Positions 8,658 through 16,000 of a DNA stretch of 64,000 nucleotides are shown here, piece by piece (the first letter of the stretch is position 1; every line of letters begins with the position of its first letter). Both the position numbers and the translations under genes were made by a program. Origin of the DNA: an uncultured Megasphaera sp. (GTDB lineage Bacteria; Bacillota; Negativicutes; Veillonellales; Megasphaeraceae); NCBI GenBank assembly GCA_900554215.1, contig USGG01000001.1, positions 27,773-91,772 on the forward strand, given 5' to 3'. The notes beneath the pieces were generated by a model. It was given only the letters and a program-made list of their open reading frames with translations, was not told where the DNA came from and did no database searches.

Positions 8658-8906
8658 ATGGGGCATTCTATGATGCGCGACCACACGGATCAGCACGGCG
8701 TCTTGTGGGTACAGCCTGCGCGGCTGGTGCAGCTCTTTTCCATTGGCCGGACGACGGTTTGGCGGCTTACAAAGGAGATGCAGGCCATACCCAAGTACCG
8801 GGATTCTTTCCTTGACCTGGGCTGGCAGCTGAAACTTGTAAAGCTGGCCGACTTCGAGCAGTTTTTACAGGAGCGCAGCCGCAGCAAGGCGTACCTGCGC
8901 AAATAA
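8658..8906 (+). CDS. Small DNA-binding protein, AlpA/excisionase-like
   Basis: An 82-residue protein. VQPARLVQLFSIGRTTVWRL looks like the helix-turn-helix of AlpA/MerR-like phage regulators, and LVKLADFEQFLQERS is the usual end of an excisionase-type winged helix. AGGAGGTG (8645-8652) selects the ATG at 8658 over the in-frame ATG at 8634. In P4-like and SaPI-like elements a protein of this kind acts as excision factor or activates int. It could equally be a transcription regulator of the replication genes. Confidence 0.6.
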   Translation: MGHSMMRDHTDQHGVLWVQPARLVQLFSIGRTTVWRLTKEMQAIPKYRDSFLDLGWQLKLVKLADFEQFLQERSRSKAYLRK

Positions 8907-8910
8907 AAAG

Positions 8911-8942
8911 GCCCTTACGAGTGCACCACCACTCATAAGGGC
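8911..8942 (+). other. Strong hairpin between regulator and primase genes
   Basis: GCCCTTACGAGTG and CACTCATAAGGGC pair with a six base loop. There is no T run, so it is more likely an mRNA processing or stability element than a terminator. Confidence 0.5.
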
Positions 8943-9051
8943 AAAGGCAGCCAATTTTGAGACCCATACCAAAAAAGGCTACTTTTAGTATATCAGATAT
9001 GGGAGAGTTTAAAAAGCTCATTTTTTGTAATTAGGAGGAATAGAAATATTT

Positions 9052-11433
9052 ATGAATATTTTTTTCGAACAAATCCCGCAGGAATTGAAAGAGCTGCCAA
9101 ACTGGGTATGCTGGGCGCTCGAAATGCGGGACGGCAAGACGACCAAAATACCCTACACACCGGAAACGGGGCAGCGGGCCAAGGCCAACAACCCGAAGAC
9201 ATGGACGGGGTTCAAAGAAGCGGCGGGATGCCTCGTATCCTATGACGGCATCGGCTTCCAGTTCAGCGAATCGCCCTTTGTGGGCATTGATTTGGACCAT
9301 TGCTTAAAGGACGGCCAAGCCAGCCCGGAGGCGCAGCAGATTATAGACGCACTGAACAGCTATACCGAAATAAGTCCCAGCGGTCAAGGCCTGCACATCA
9401 TCGTAAAGGCCGACATCGCCGGCAAGGGGTACCGTAACGACATAGTAGAGATATACCCACAGGGGCATTTCTTCACGATGACGGGTAACGTATTCCAGGG
9501 GCGCGGCGCAATCGCCGAGCGGACGGCGGAAGTGGCGGCGCTGATCCAGTCTATAGAAGCCGAGCGGGCCGCGAAACGGGGCGCAGCAGCCCCGCCGCCC
9601 GTCGATATATCGGCGCAGATTGTGCAGGCTGCCGAAGCGCCGGCCGATGTGCAGACGATTATTCAACGGATCCGGAACAGCCAGCAGGGGGCGAAATTTG
9701 CCGCCCTGTTCGACGCCGGCGACACGACGCCGTATATGACGAAGAACGACCCGGAAGGACGCAGCGGCGCCGATATGGCCCTTATGAATATGCTGCCGTT
9801 CTGGACGAACGGGAATATACCGCTCATGATGGATATTTTCTCTATGTCCGCCTTGGCCAAACGCGAAAAATGGCAGACGCGGGAAGATTACCGCATCATG
9901 ACCGCGAAAAAGGCTATTGATTCGTGGAACGGCAAAACATACGACCCCGAAGCCTTGAAAAAGCAGCGGCAGGAACAGGATCGTTTCATCCGTGAAAATG
10001 GTATTACGAAGCCGGCGGAGGAATTGAAGCGCCTGGCAACGTTCAAGCTGAACGATACGGGGAACGCCGAACGGCTGGAACTGCTCTACGGGGATATGCT
10101 GCTTCATTGCACGGCGTCGGATAAGTGGCTTCGATGGGACGGGACACGCTGGAAAAGTTCCGAGAGCAAAGACGCCACGGAGTTGTACAATCTGGTAAGC
10201 GCCACGATGCGCCTTACGGCCATGCAGTACGATGTTGTTTTTGGCCCGCCGAAGACGCAAGAAGATGAGGAAGCGAAACGCTCGTTCCTGTCGTTCTGCA
10301 AGCGCTCAGAGAACCAGAATTCTATCAACAATACCATAAAACGCGCCCGCGCGCTGTTCCCTGTGAGTATTAATGACTTAGACGCCGATCCGTGGCTGCT
10401 AAACTGCGAGAACGGCACGATAGACCTAAAGACGGGCCGCCTGCTTCCTCATGACAGGGCGCAGCGATTGACGCAGGTATGCGCCGCATCCTATACGCCC
10501 GGCGCGCGGTCTGAGCTGTGGGAATCGACAGTACGGCAGATTATCCCTGATGAAGGCGTACGGGACTATGTGCAGCGCTTTATAGGGTATTGCCTTACAG
10601 GCCTTACGCGGGAAGAAAAATTCCTGTTCCTGTACGGTGCCGGCGGCGGTGGGAAAGGTACGTTTATTGAAACGATAGGTAAGGTATTGGGCGACTATGC
10701 CGATACAGTGCCTATTGATATGTTGCTGGCTGCCCGTAATGATGCAGGGAACGGCAACGAAGCGACGCCGCATTTAGCTAAAATGGCCGGAAAGCGGCTG
10801 ATCCTTACCAGCGAAAGCGGACAGGGAAGGAAATTCAACGACGCCAAAATAAAGCTTCTTACCGGCGGTGACGCCATTACTGCCCGCTTCCTTCGCTGCG
10901 ACGCCTTTACCTTCTTGCCGATGTTTAAAATTGTGATGTCCAGTAACTTCTTACCGACCGTCACGAATGCGACGGATAAGGGCATCAAGCGCCGCCTTAT
11001 TATTGTGCCGTTTTCGGCGGATCTGGACGACATGCGCGATGTCACGCTGAAGGAACGGCTGCTATATCCACAAGAGAGAGGCGGCATTCTGGCGTGGTGC
11101 GTCGAGGGGTGCCTGAAATGGCAGCGCGAAGGACTCGGCGAAATGCCGATAGCTATCAAGAAGATGCTTTCGGACTATTACGACGAGAACGACATAATTG
11201 GCGAATTTATTGACCTGTATTGTGATGTAGGCGAAGGCTTGCGGGTTAAGGTGAAAGACCTGCATAAGGCATTTAACGAAGAAATGGGCGACGGTATCGG
11301 CTGGCATGGTGTAAAAATGTCAACTTTTAGAGATGATATGCAGAATAGAGGATTCAAGCGAAAACGATATAAAGACGGGTATTATTTGGAAAATATCGGC
11401 TTAAAATCAAAATACAACTATTTTTGTTCTTAG
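9052..11433 (+). CDS. Primase-helicase (AEP-like N-terminus plus D5/P4-family helicase)
   Basis: A 793-residue replication protein. The N-terminal 200 residues resemble a primase-polymerase: VGIDLDHCL, EISPSGQGLHIIVK and EIYPQGHFFTMTG give the acidic, SGxGxH-like and third motifs. Around 340-400 lies a D5_N-like part (LLYGDMLLHCTASDKWLRWDG). The C-terminal SF3-type ATPase has Walker A FLYGAGGGGKGTF, Walker B-like RLILTSESG and the sensor region PMFKIVMSSNFLP. Such proteins melt and prime the origin of satellites, P4 phage and plasmids. ATG lies 13 bases after AGGAGG. Autonomous replication after excision is inferred. Confidence 0.9.
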   Translation: MNIFFEQIPQELKELPNWVCWALEMRDGKTTKIPYTPETGQRAKANNPKTWTGFKEAAGCLVSYDGIGFQFSESPFVGIDLDHCLKDGQASPEAQQIIDALNSYTEISPSGQGLHIIVKADIAGKGYRNDIVEIYPQGHFFTMTGNVFQGRGAIAERTAEVAALIQSIEAERAAKRGAAAPPPVDISAQIVQAAEAPADVQTIIQRIRNSQQGAKFAALFDAGDTTPYMTKNDPEGRSGADMALMNMLPFWTNGNIPLMMDIFSMSALAKREKWQTREDYRIMTAKKAIDSWNGKTYDPEALKKQRQEQDRFIRENGITKPAEELKRLATFKLNDTGNAERLELLYGDMLLHCTASDKWLRWDGTRWKSSESKDATELYNLVSATMRLTAMQYDVVFGPPKTQEDEEAKRSFLSFCKRSENQNSINNTIKRARALFPVSINDLDADPWLLNCENGTIDLKTGRLLPHDRAQRLTQVCAASYTPGARSELWESTVRQIIPDEGVRDYVQRFIGYCLTGLTREEKFLFLYGAGGGGKGTFIETIGKVLGDYADTVPIDMLLAARNDAGNGNEATPHLAKMAGKRLILTSESGQGRKFNDAKIKLLTGGDAITARFLRCDAFTFLPMFKIVMSSNFLPTVTNATDKGIKRRLIIVPFSADLDDMRDVTLKERLLYPQERGGILAWCVEGCLKWQREGLGEMPIAIKKMLSDYYDENDIIGEFIDLYCDVGEGLRVKVKDLHKAFNEEMGDGIGWHGVKMSTFRDDMQNRGFKRKRYKDGYYLENIGLKSKYNYFCS

Positions 11434-11642
11434 TACTTGTGTTGGAATAAACAGATAGAAATATTCAACGATGTAAAAATGAACCTGTGCATTTTTTTCA
11501 CCATTGATGAAAATTCGCTCTAAGCATTCTATTTATATAGGTTTATAGGGATTTTCGTTCACAAGTTCATTTTTTCACCATTATTCGCAATACGAACTAA
11601 AAAACAGGGCCACATCTTTGTGGGGATAAAGGAGGAACTCAT
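11434..11642 (+). other. AT-rich non-coding stretch, possible replication origin
   Basis: No gene seen. Two direct copies of CATTTTTT(T)CACCATT lie near 11490-11505 and 11568-11583 in very AT-rich DNA just downstream of the primase-helicase gene, a common place for a satellite origin. Evidence is positional and weak. Confidence 0.35.
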
Positions 11643-11864
11643 ATGCTTATCACATTCAACAAGAAAGATCAGTCTATTACTGCAAGTTGTCCGTTCCACC
11701 ATTTAGAGCCGTGCGACGGCCCTATTTGCGCATGGTTCCAGATGGTAGAGCCTGCGCCGATGCAGCCGGCGGACGAGATCCGCGGCAAGTGCGCTGTATC
11801 GTATTTGGAAGAAATCGCGTACCAGCTTAGAAAAATAAAGGAGGAGGCAGCCGACCATGAATAA
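11643..11864 (+). CDS. Hypothetical small protein, Cys-containing
   Basis: A 73-residue protein of unknown function, preceded by AAAGGAGG. The N-terminal part has CPFHHLEPCDGPICAWF, three spaced cysteines and two histidines that could bind a metal, and the C terminus is a charged helix. Its end overlaps the next start by 8 bases, so the genes are translationally coupled. Confidence 0.65.
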   Translation: MLITFNKKDQSITASCPFHHLEPCDGPICAWFQMVEPAPMQPADEIRGKCAVSYLEEIAYQLRKIKEEAADHE

Positions 11865-12051
11865 ACGAGATCAAGCCGTCAAGGAAATTTTGTATAGCTC
11901 ACTGGAAGAAGCAAATACGATGGAAGATACCAAAGTAAGCAGAATGGCGCTCTTTGCCGCCCTGGCGGCGTTCCGGGCCTATGATGCGGGCTATGACAAC
12001 GCATGCCGCACGCTGCGACGCCGGCGCCGTAAGAAGCAGGGTAGGAGGTAA
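11857..12051 (+). CDS. Hypothetical small protein
   Basis: A 64-residue protein with a helical body (MALFAALAAFRAYDAGY) and a very basic tail (RTLRRRRRKKQGRR), which would suit nucleic acid contact. Overlaps the preceding gene by 8 bases and is preceded by AAAGGAGGAGG within it. No family recognised. Confidence 0.6.
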   Translation: MNKRDQAVKEILYSSLEEANTMEDTKVSRMALFAALAAFRAYDAGYDNACRTLRRRRRKKQGRR

Positions 12052-12055
12052 TGCC

Positions 12056-12238
12056 ATGAAGAAGATAAACTATAACCGGCCCAGAAGGGGCATACAGACA
12101 GAGCCAGAATCGGTGAAATACCTTCATGGAAGCTTGCGGAAAACGGCTCTTATGAAAGGCATGCCGATGAATCGGGCGGACCGGCGAAAGCTGGAGAGAC
12201 TGGAAAAAGCCGAACGGAGGCAGAACAGGGGGAAATAA
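12056..12238 (+). CDS. Hypothetical small basic protein
   Basis: A 60-residue basic protein (NRADRRKLERLEKAERRQNRG at its end suggests a charged helix). The ATG at 12056 follows GGTAGGAGGTAATGCC, and the preceding gene's stop lies inside that site, so the two are coupled. The longer in-frame opening upstream has no ribosome site. Function unknown. Confidence 0.6.
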   Translation: MKKINYNRPRRGIQTEPESVKYLHGSLRKTALMKGMPMNRADRRKLERLEKAERRQNRGK

Positions 12239-12242
12239 TACC

Positions 12243-12410
12243 ATGGCCAAGACCAAAATACCCAAGCCCAACAAGCCGTATATCTCACGTGATACGCCGG
12301 TCATGGCAAGCCGCCTAAGCCAAAAAGAAAAGACGTTTTACATGGGCATGTTTGAGGCCGTGAACCGCAAGCAGCGCCGGCAGTTGAAGCGGCTGCAGAA
12401 AAAGAGCTGA
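12243..12410 (+). CDS. Hypothetical small basic protein
   Basis: A 55-residue protein starting MAKTKIPKPNKPYISRD and ending in a basic helix (NRKQRRQLKRLQKKS). It begins 4 bases after the previous stop, with AGGGGG about 10 bases upstream of the ATG. The C-terminal RRxLK pattern resembles that of the preceding protein (NRADRRKLERL), so the two may be diverged duplicates. Function unknown. Confidence 0.55.
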   Translation: MAKTKIPKPNKPYISRDTPVMASRLSQKEKTFYMGMFEAVNRKQRRQLKRLQKKS

Positions 12411-12419
12411 TAGGGCGTA

Positions 12420-12616
12420 AAATACTCAGAAATACTCAGGTTTCCGGCGAAGTGCAATGGCTGCGGAAATCTACCAGCGGGCCAGATGGTACCAGCGTTT
12501 GGCCCGCTTCCGCATCCAGAAAAAAGTTGCAAAAGTTGCAAAGGTTGCAAAACGCCGGAAACCTGATAAAACCTGAAGATGAATTATAAACTTATCCTAA
12601 AAAATCCTAAAATTTA
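12420..12616 (+). repeat. Cluster of short tandem repeats before terS
   Basis: AATACTCAG occurs twice (about 12420-12439), GTTGCAAA three times at 9 base steps (about 12527-12552), AAACCTGA twice and ATCCTAAAA twice by 12612. Iteron-like clusters next to a terminase small subunit gene can be packaging or replication sites. Confidence 0.45.
12457..12576 (+). CDS. Possible 39-residue basic peptide
   Basis: Open frame MAAEIYQRARWYQRLARF followed by KKVAKVAKVAKRRKPDKT. It is strongly basic like its upstream neighbours and lies in the same operon, but the ribosome site is poor and the KVA repeats are encoded by the GTTGCAAAA iterons. It may simply be the coding shadow of a repeat site. Confidence 0.35.
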   Translation: MAAEIYQRARWYQRLARFRIQKKVAKVAKVAKRRKPDKT

Positions 12617-12743
12617 CCAAGCATAAGGGGCTGACGATCGGACGGGCTGCTTGCGCCAACAGGCGGCCCATTACAAAACAATAGGGGTGCAGCCGCGGGG
12701 CCTTACCACCTCTGCGGTTGTCGCCCTTTTAGGAGGTGAAGGT

Positions 12744-13250
12744 TTGCGGATAGATTATATACATCAACTATACCAAGAGGGTGCAGCGGGACGGAGCAGC
12801 TGCAGCAGACGAAAAAAGAAGCTGACGGCGAAGCAAGACGTATTCCTGTTTGGCTATTTAATCATGAAGCAGAATGCGGCCCAGGCGGCGTATAATGCAG
12901 GATATAGCCGTAAGTATGCCCGGCAGGCAGCGCAGCAGATCCTGCGCAGTCCCTATATACGGAAAATCATTCATGACTGGTACGTTGGTAAAGAGATGCG
13001 ATCTTATGACTTGTTGCTGAACAATCATGAACGGGACTTTGTAGACTATTGGCTTATTACGGTCAACGCCAAGCAGGCCGCCATGCAGGCGGGGTATAGA
13101 GAGCAGTACGCCAAGCAGTACGGCTATGAAATGCTGCAGAAACCGAAGATAAGGCTTGCCATACGGGAGCGCATGGAAGAGATTACCGGCAGGAGCCGCA
13201 AAAACTGCTATCCCGACAGTTTTAGACGAAAGGAGTACACGAAACTATGA
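12744..13250 (+). CDS. terS: Terminase small subunit, two tandem domains
   Basis: A 168-residue protein holding two copies of the Terminase_2-type helical DNA-binding unit. Copy one is KLTAKQDVFLFGYLIMKQ, NAAQAAYNAGYSRKYARQAA and ILRSPYIRKII; copy two is NNHERDFVDYWLITVNAKQA, AMQAGYREQYAKQYGYEML and QKPKIRLAIRERM. Single-copy is usual for the family. The TTG at 12744 is chosen because AGGAGGTG lies at 12731-12738; the ATG 31 codons upstream lacks a site. TerS picks the DNA to be packaged and hands it to a large subunit, which is absent here and would have to come from a helper. The stop overlaps the next start (ATGA). Confidence 0.82.
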   Translation: MRIDYIHQLYQEGAAGRSSCSRRKKKLTAKQDVFLFGYLIMKQNAAQAAYNAGYSRKYARQAAQQILRSPYIRKIIHDWYVGKEMRSYDLLLNNHERDFVDYWLITVNAKQAAMQAGYREQYAKQYGYEMLQKPKIRLAIRERMEEITGRSRKNCYPDSFRRKEYTKL

Positions 13251-13432
13251 AGGTACATATCAGCTATGAGACGGACGAAGAAAAAGACGCCGCTATGGAT
13301 GTATTTGACATGCTCGATGAGCGGTTCCCGGACAAGAAAAAGCGGTTTAAGGAACCCAAATCAACAGAGGGACGTAAGCACGCCTACTATACCATTGTGG
13401 ACATAAAAAAAGCCGATAAACCGCATAAATAA
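13247..13432 (+). CDS. Hypothetical small protein
   Basis: A 61-residue charged protein starting at the ATGA overlap with terS, hence translationally coupled. It has DEEKDAAMDVFDMLDERFPD followed by a basic stretch and a predicted beta end (HAYYTIVDIKK). No family recognised; the position is that of accessory packaging-interference genes in known satellites, which is only suggestive. Confidence 0.6.
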   Translation: MKVHISYETDEEKDAAMDVFDMLDERFPDKKKRFKEPKSTEGRKHAYYTIVDIKKADKPHK

Positions 13433-13688
13433 CAGCGTTGACGCCCTTCTATAGGGCGTCCTTTTATGGTATAATATACACATAAACAAGCACATAAAGG
13501 CACGAGTACCGCAAGAAATGAGCTTCTTTTTTCTTCCTTTAGTTTTCCTTTCCGCTAGGGTTCATTTTTTGTACGCATATATTCTCCTATGCACGGGAAA
13601 AACGACAAAACCGCCGCAGTCGTTTACCCGTGCTTTTTTGTTGCTGTTTTAAGTAGCCTACTCAAGGCGTAAAAACAGGAGGTATATA
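13433..13688 (+). ncRNA. Leader or small RNA between packaging and capsid modules
   Basis: A first hairpin (GACGCCC/GGGCGTC, 13440-13460) probably ends the upstream transcript. A TATAAT at 13470-13475 follows, then about 115 bases without a frame, then a long terminator. Together they would make an RNA of roughly 165 bases or an attenuated leader for the capsid genes. The -35 box is not clear. Confidence 0.4.
13591..13649 (+). terminator. Strong terminator in front of the capsid module
   Basis: GCACGGG and AAACGAC on the left pair with GTCGTTT and CCCGTGC on the right, followed by six T. It lies only 39 bases before the scaffold-like start, so capsid expression must read through it or begin after it. 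Confidence 0.8.
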
Positions 13689-14129
13689 ATGAGTGAAAAA
13701 ATGTTTACGCAGGATGAAGTAAATGCCATTGTACAAAAACGATTAGCAGAGGAAAAAGCCCGCCTTTCCAATGATGTTAATAACGAATATAAAGCACAAT
13801 GCGAAGAAATGAAAGCTCAATTCAACGCATTTGCTATGAAGGCAGCGAAAAAAGAATTGTTTTTCACGCTGCAAGCGAATAAAGCCATAGAGCCTGAGGA
13901 CATGGCGGAGCTGCTCGCCGGTCATTTAAAGGTGGATGAGCAAGGGAATGCTGCCTTTATGAACGCGGATCAGAAAGAGATAAGCATTCAGGACGGGGTA
14001 AGCGAATACCTGCAGGCGCGGCCCTGGGCTATTCGGAAGATTAAAATTGACGGGTTGAGACCTGGGGAAAGTAATCTTCCGGAGGGCTGGGATGACGCCG
14101 TAGCCATTCGCGCGGCAATGCAGTTATAA
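13689..14129 (+). CDS. Phage capsid scaffold-like protein (DUF4355 type)
   Basis: A 146-residue protein with the N-terminal signature FTQDEVNAIVQKRLAEEKAR followed by a coiled-coil (to about residue 60), as in phage scaffolding proteins of the DUF4355/GP20 kind. It is shorter than many such proteins (150-220). It precedes the major capsid gene by 29 bases, the standard order scaffold then coat. AGGAGG precedes the ATG. Scaffolds guide assembly and set shell size, so a satellite-encoded version could direct small shells or form them itself; that role is inferred. Confidence 0.75.
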   Translation: MSEKMFTQDEVNAIVQKRLAEEKARLSNDVNNEYKAQCEEMKAQFNAFAMKAAKKELFFTLQANKAIEPEDMAELLAGHLKVDEQGNAAFMNADQKEISIQDGVSEYLQARPWAIRKIKIDGLRPGESNLPEGWDDAVAIRAAMQL

Positions 14130-14158
14130 TATCCTGGAACTAATTTAGGAGGTAAGTA

Positions 14159-15001
14159 ATGAGTATTGAATTAGCAACTCAATTTAAGCCCTATGTAGAT
14201 GAACAATTTACGAAAGAAAGTAAATTAAGCCTTATTACGAATAAAGACTTTGACTGGACGGGTGCCCATAGTGTAAAAGTGTATAAAATCAGCACTAGCC
14301 CAATGAATGACTATGACAGGAACGGAACCGGGGCCAATGCTTCTCGTTTTGGCAAAGTGAAGGATTTAGACGCAACAACAGAAGAATTCACCTTGACAAA
14401 AGACCGTTCTTTCACGTTTGCTGTTGATAAGCTGGATTCGGACGAAACAAAGCGAACGATGCAGGCAAGCGCTGCCCTGGCGCGGCAGAATCGCGAAGTC
14501 GTTATTCCGGAAATTGACGCCTATGTATACGGAAAAATTGTAGCCGGGGCAGGAACGACGGCCACGGCGGAGGAATTGACCTCAGAAAATATTTTTGACA
14601 AGATTTTGACGGCAAATAATGCATTGGACGACGCCTGTGTACCTGAATCTGGCCGTTGCCTTGTGGTTACGCCTACTACGTACTTCCTTATGAAGCGAGC
14701 GAATGACATCGTTATGAATACGGATTTGGGGCAAGATATGCGGTTAAAGGGCGTCATTGCAAACCTTGACGGCTGCGCAGTTATTAAAGTTCCCGCCGTC
14801 CGTCTTCCTAAAGATTTTGGGTTCATGGTAGTTCATCCGTGCGCTACGGTAGCGCCGGTTAAATTGGAAGATTACCGCATCCACCAGGACCCGCCGGGAA
14901 TTTCAGGCGATTTAGTAGAAGGGCGTATCTGCTACGATGCCTTTGTTCTGGACAATAAGAAGAAGGCTATCTACTACCAGCCGTTGCCGGCATCGGAATA
15001 A
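14159..15001 (+). CDS. Major capsid (coat) protein
   Basis: A 280-residue protein resembling phage major coat proteins of the HK97-fold family found downstream of DUF4355 scaffolds. Typical features are the N-terminal region with LATQFKPYVDEQF, the beta-rich part VKVYKISTSPMNDYDR, the helix REVVIPEIDAYVYGKIV, and LVVTPTTYFLMKRAND, GCAVIKVPAVRLP and FGFMVVHP in the axial domain. Ribosome site AGGAGG precedes the ATG. It is the last gene of the island and is closed by a perfect hairpin. No portal or protease accompanies it, which is unusual. Confidence 0.8.
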   Translation: MSIELATQFKPYVDEQFTKESKLSLITNKDFDWTGAHSVKVYKISTSPMNDYDRNGTGANASRFGKVKDLDATTEEFTLTKDRSFTFAVDKLDSDETKRTMQASAALARQNREVVIPEIDAYVYGKIVAGAGTTATAEELTSENIFDKILTANNALDDACVPESGRCLVVTPTTYFLMKRANDIVMNTDLGQDMRLKGVIANLDGCAVIKVPAVRLPKDFGFMVVHPCATVAPVKLEDYRIHQDPPGISGDLVEGRICYDAFVLDNKKKAIYYQPLPASE

Positions 15002-15085
15002 ATGGGAATATTCACGGCGACGTATTGACGCCGATCGTCTGCCCTATTACTCTAAAGATGAACCGTAAAGGCATGGAAACACAAC

Positions 15086-15120
15086 GAACCCCACAAGGTA
15101 TAGGCTACCTTGTGGGGTTC
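15086..15120 (+). terminator. Terminator of the capsid operon
   Basis: A perfect 15 bp stem (GAACCCCACAAGGTA with its complement) and five base loop, followed by a T-rich stretch. Confidence 0.8.
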
Positions 15121-15165
15121 TGGCGTTCTTTTATGCCCTAACCCGTCAAAACGACGGGCGAGCCC

Positions 15166-15210
15166 TTGCAGAGATGACTACGGGAAACAGGTTGCGCCCT
15201 TTTTGCGCCT
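15166..15210 (+). repeat. Right-end repeat cluster of the island
   Basis: 15166-15182 (TTGCAGAGATGACTACG) is an inverted copy of 7476-7492. 15191-15210 repeats the TTGCGCCCTTTTTGCGCC pair of the left end. Probably integrase arm sites brought together in the excised circle. Confidence 0.55.
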
Positions 15211-15255
15211 TTTTCAAAATGTGGGGCTGTAGACGGCGTAAATATGCGGTTGTCT

Positions 15256-15269
15256 CACCCTTTCCGCCA
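15256..15269 (+). repeat. attR-type direct repeat
   Basis: CACCCTTTCCGCCA, identical to the tRNA-Ser 3' end at 6080-6093. No tRNA body lies before it, so it is the displaced junction. Confidence 0.85.
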
Positions 15270-15280
15270 AGCAAACAACA

Positions 15281-15309
15281 GGGCTCGCCGGTTTTCGGCG
15301 GGCCCTTTT
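15281..15309 (+). terminator. Probable original tRNA-Ser terminator, now beyond the island
   Basis: GGGCTCGCCG and CGGCGGGCCC form a 10 bp stem with loop GTTTT, followed by TTTT. It begins 12 bases after the right repeat, where the tRNA terminator would lie before insertion. The next 160 bases hold no gene. Confidence 0.7.
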
Positions 15310-15471
15310 AGTTTACTAGTTTGAGCTGTTTTTTGATGAGGGGTTTAAATAAGGGGTTTATTTTATGACAGATACGTGCGGCAGCTCGTATTTGCAGCTG
15401 CCATTATGGCATTTAAATCTGTAGACGCGCGATTTTATCCTGTCATAACTGTACTGTATTGACTGTATGCG

Positions 15472-15660
15472 TCATCCCATTGACAGGTTAAGATGGGCAA
15501 AGGCGAAGGCGGACCAAATGGCCGTAATGATGATGTATAGGATAATCTGCGTCTTCGTATAATTGCGGCGCTGACGATACAAGAGATACAGGCCGAGGGG
15601 CCAGCAGATGATGAGGGCAGCCCATAAAATCCATTTTTTGTCATACCATTTCGTTTCCAT
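15472..15660 (-). CDS. Small two-helix membrane protein
   Basis: A 62-residue protein with two hydrophobic segments (WILWAALIICWPLGLYLLY and IILYIIITAIWSAFAFAHL) separated by a basic loop RQRRNYTK. The ribosome site TAGGAGGA precedes its ATG. Function unknown; such proteins with a PLGLYLLYR motif are common as short inner-membrane proteins in Firmicutes. Confidence 0.7.
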   Translation of the reverse strand: METKWYDKKWILWAALIICWPLGLYLLYRQRRNYTKTQIILYIIITAIWSAFAFAHLNLSMG

Positions 15661-15889
15661 ACGTATATCCTCCTAATTTTTTATGCATGAGGTCGGCCTT
15701 GCGCAGTCCGGTACGAGGGGCGTTTTTCGTCCGGCAGAAGGGAGCGCGGCCGTCGGGAATCTATTTTGCCCAGAGAGTTTAGGTACAGCATAGAATACTT
15801 TTTTATTGCTGTCAATAACGAGGCGTCTTGAAGCAGCGTTGGCGAGGTTGCGGCAGATGGGCGCGAATCGGCGAATTTTCGGCAGGGAA

Positions 15890-15918
15890 TTGACAGGCTT
15901 TTTTCGTAAAAATATAAT
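15890..15918 (+). promoter_or_regulatory. Promoter of the CpXC gene
   Basis: TTGACA at 15890-15895 and TATAAT at 15913-15918 with a 17 base spacer. The rest of 15661-16000 holds no recognisable gene. Confidence 0.75.
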
Positions 15919-16000
15919 AGGAATGGAATAGCTGGAACGCTGCAGGCGGCGTGTCTGCGGCGAAACATATATCGTATGGAGAGAAGTAAGGAGGTTCGTT

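Larger units (their letters stand above)
6080..15269. mobile_element. Integrated phage satellite-like island at tRNA-Ser
   Basis: About 9.2 kb bounded by the 14 bp direct repeat CACCCTTTCCGCCA, the left copy being the 3' end of tRNA-Ser. Content in order: integrase and repressor (minus strand), then on the plus strand Cro-like, AlpA/Xis-like, primase-helicase, four to five tiny genes, tandem-domain terminase small subunit, unknown, scaffold-like protein and major capsid protein. There is no large terminase, portal, tail, holin or lysin, so it cannot make a virion alone. The arrangement parallels phage-inducible chromosomal islands (known from Gram-positive and gamma-proteobacterial hosts). 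The satellite status is inferred from gene content. Confidence 0.82.

Noticed and set aside
12420..12616. Possible CRISPR array
   Set aside because: Repeat units are only 8-9 bases, without regular spacers, and no cas gene is nearby.
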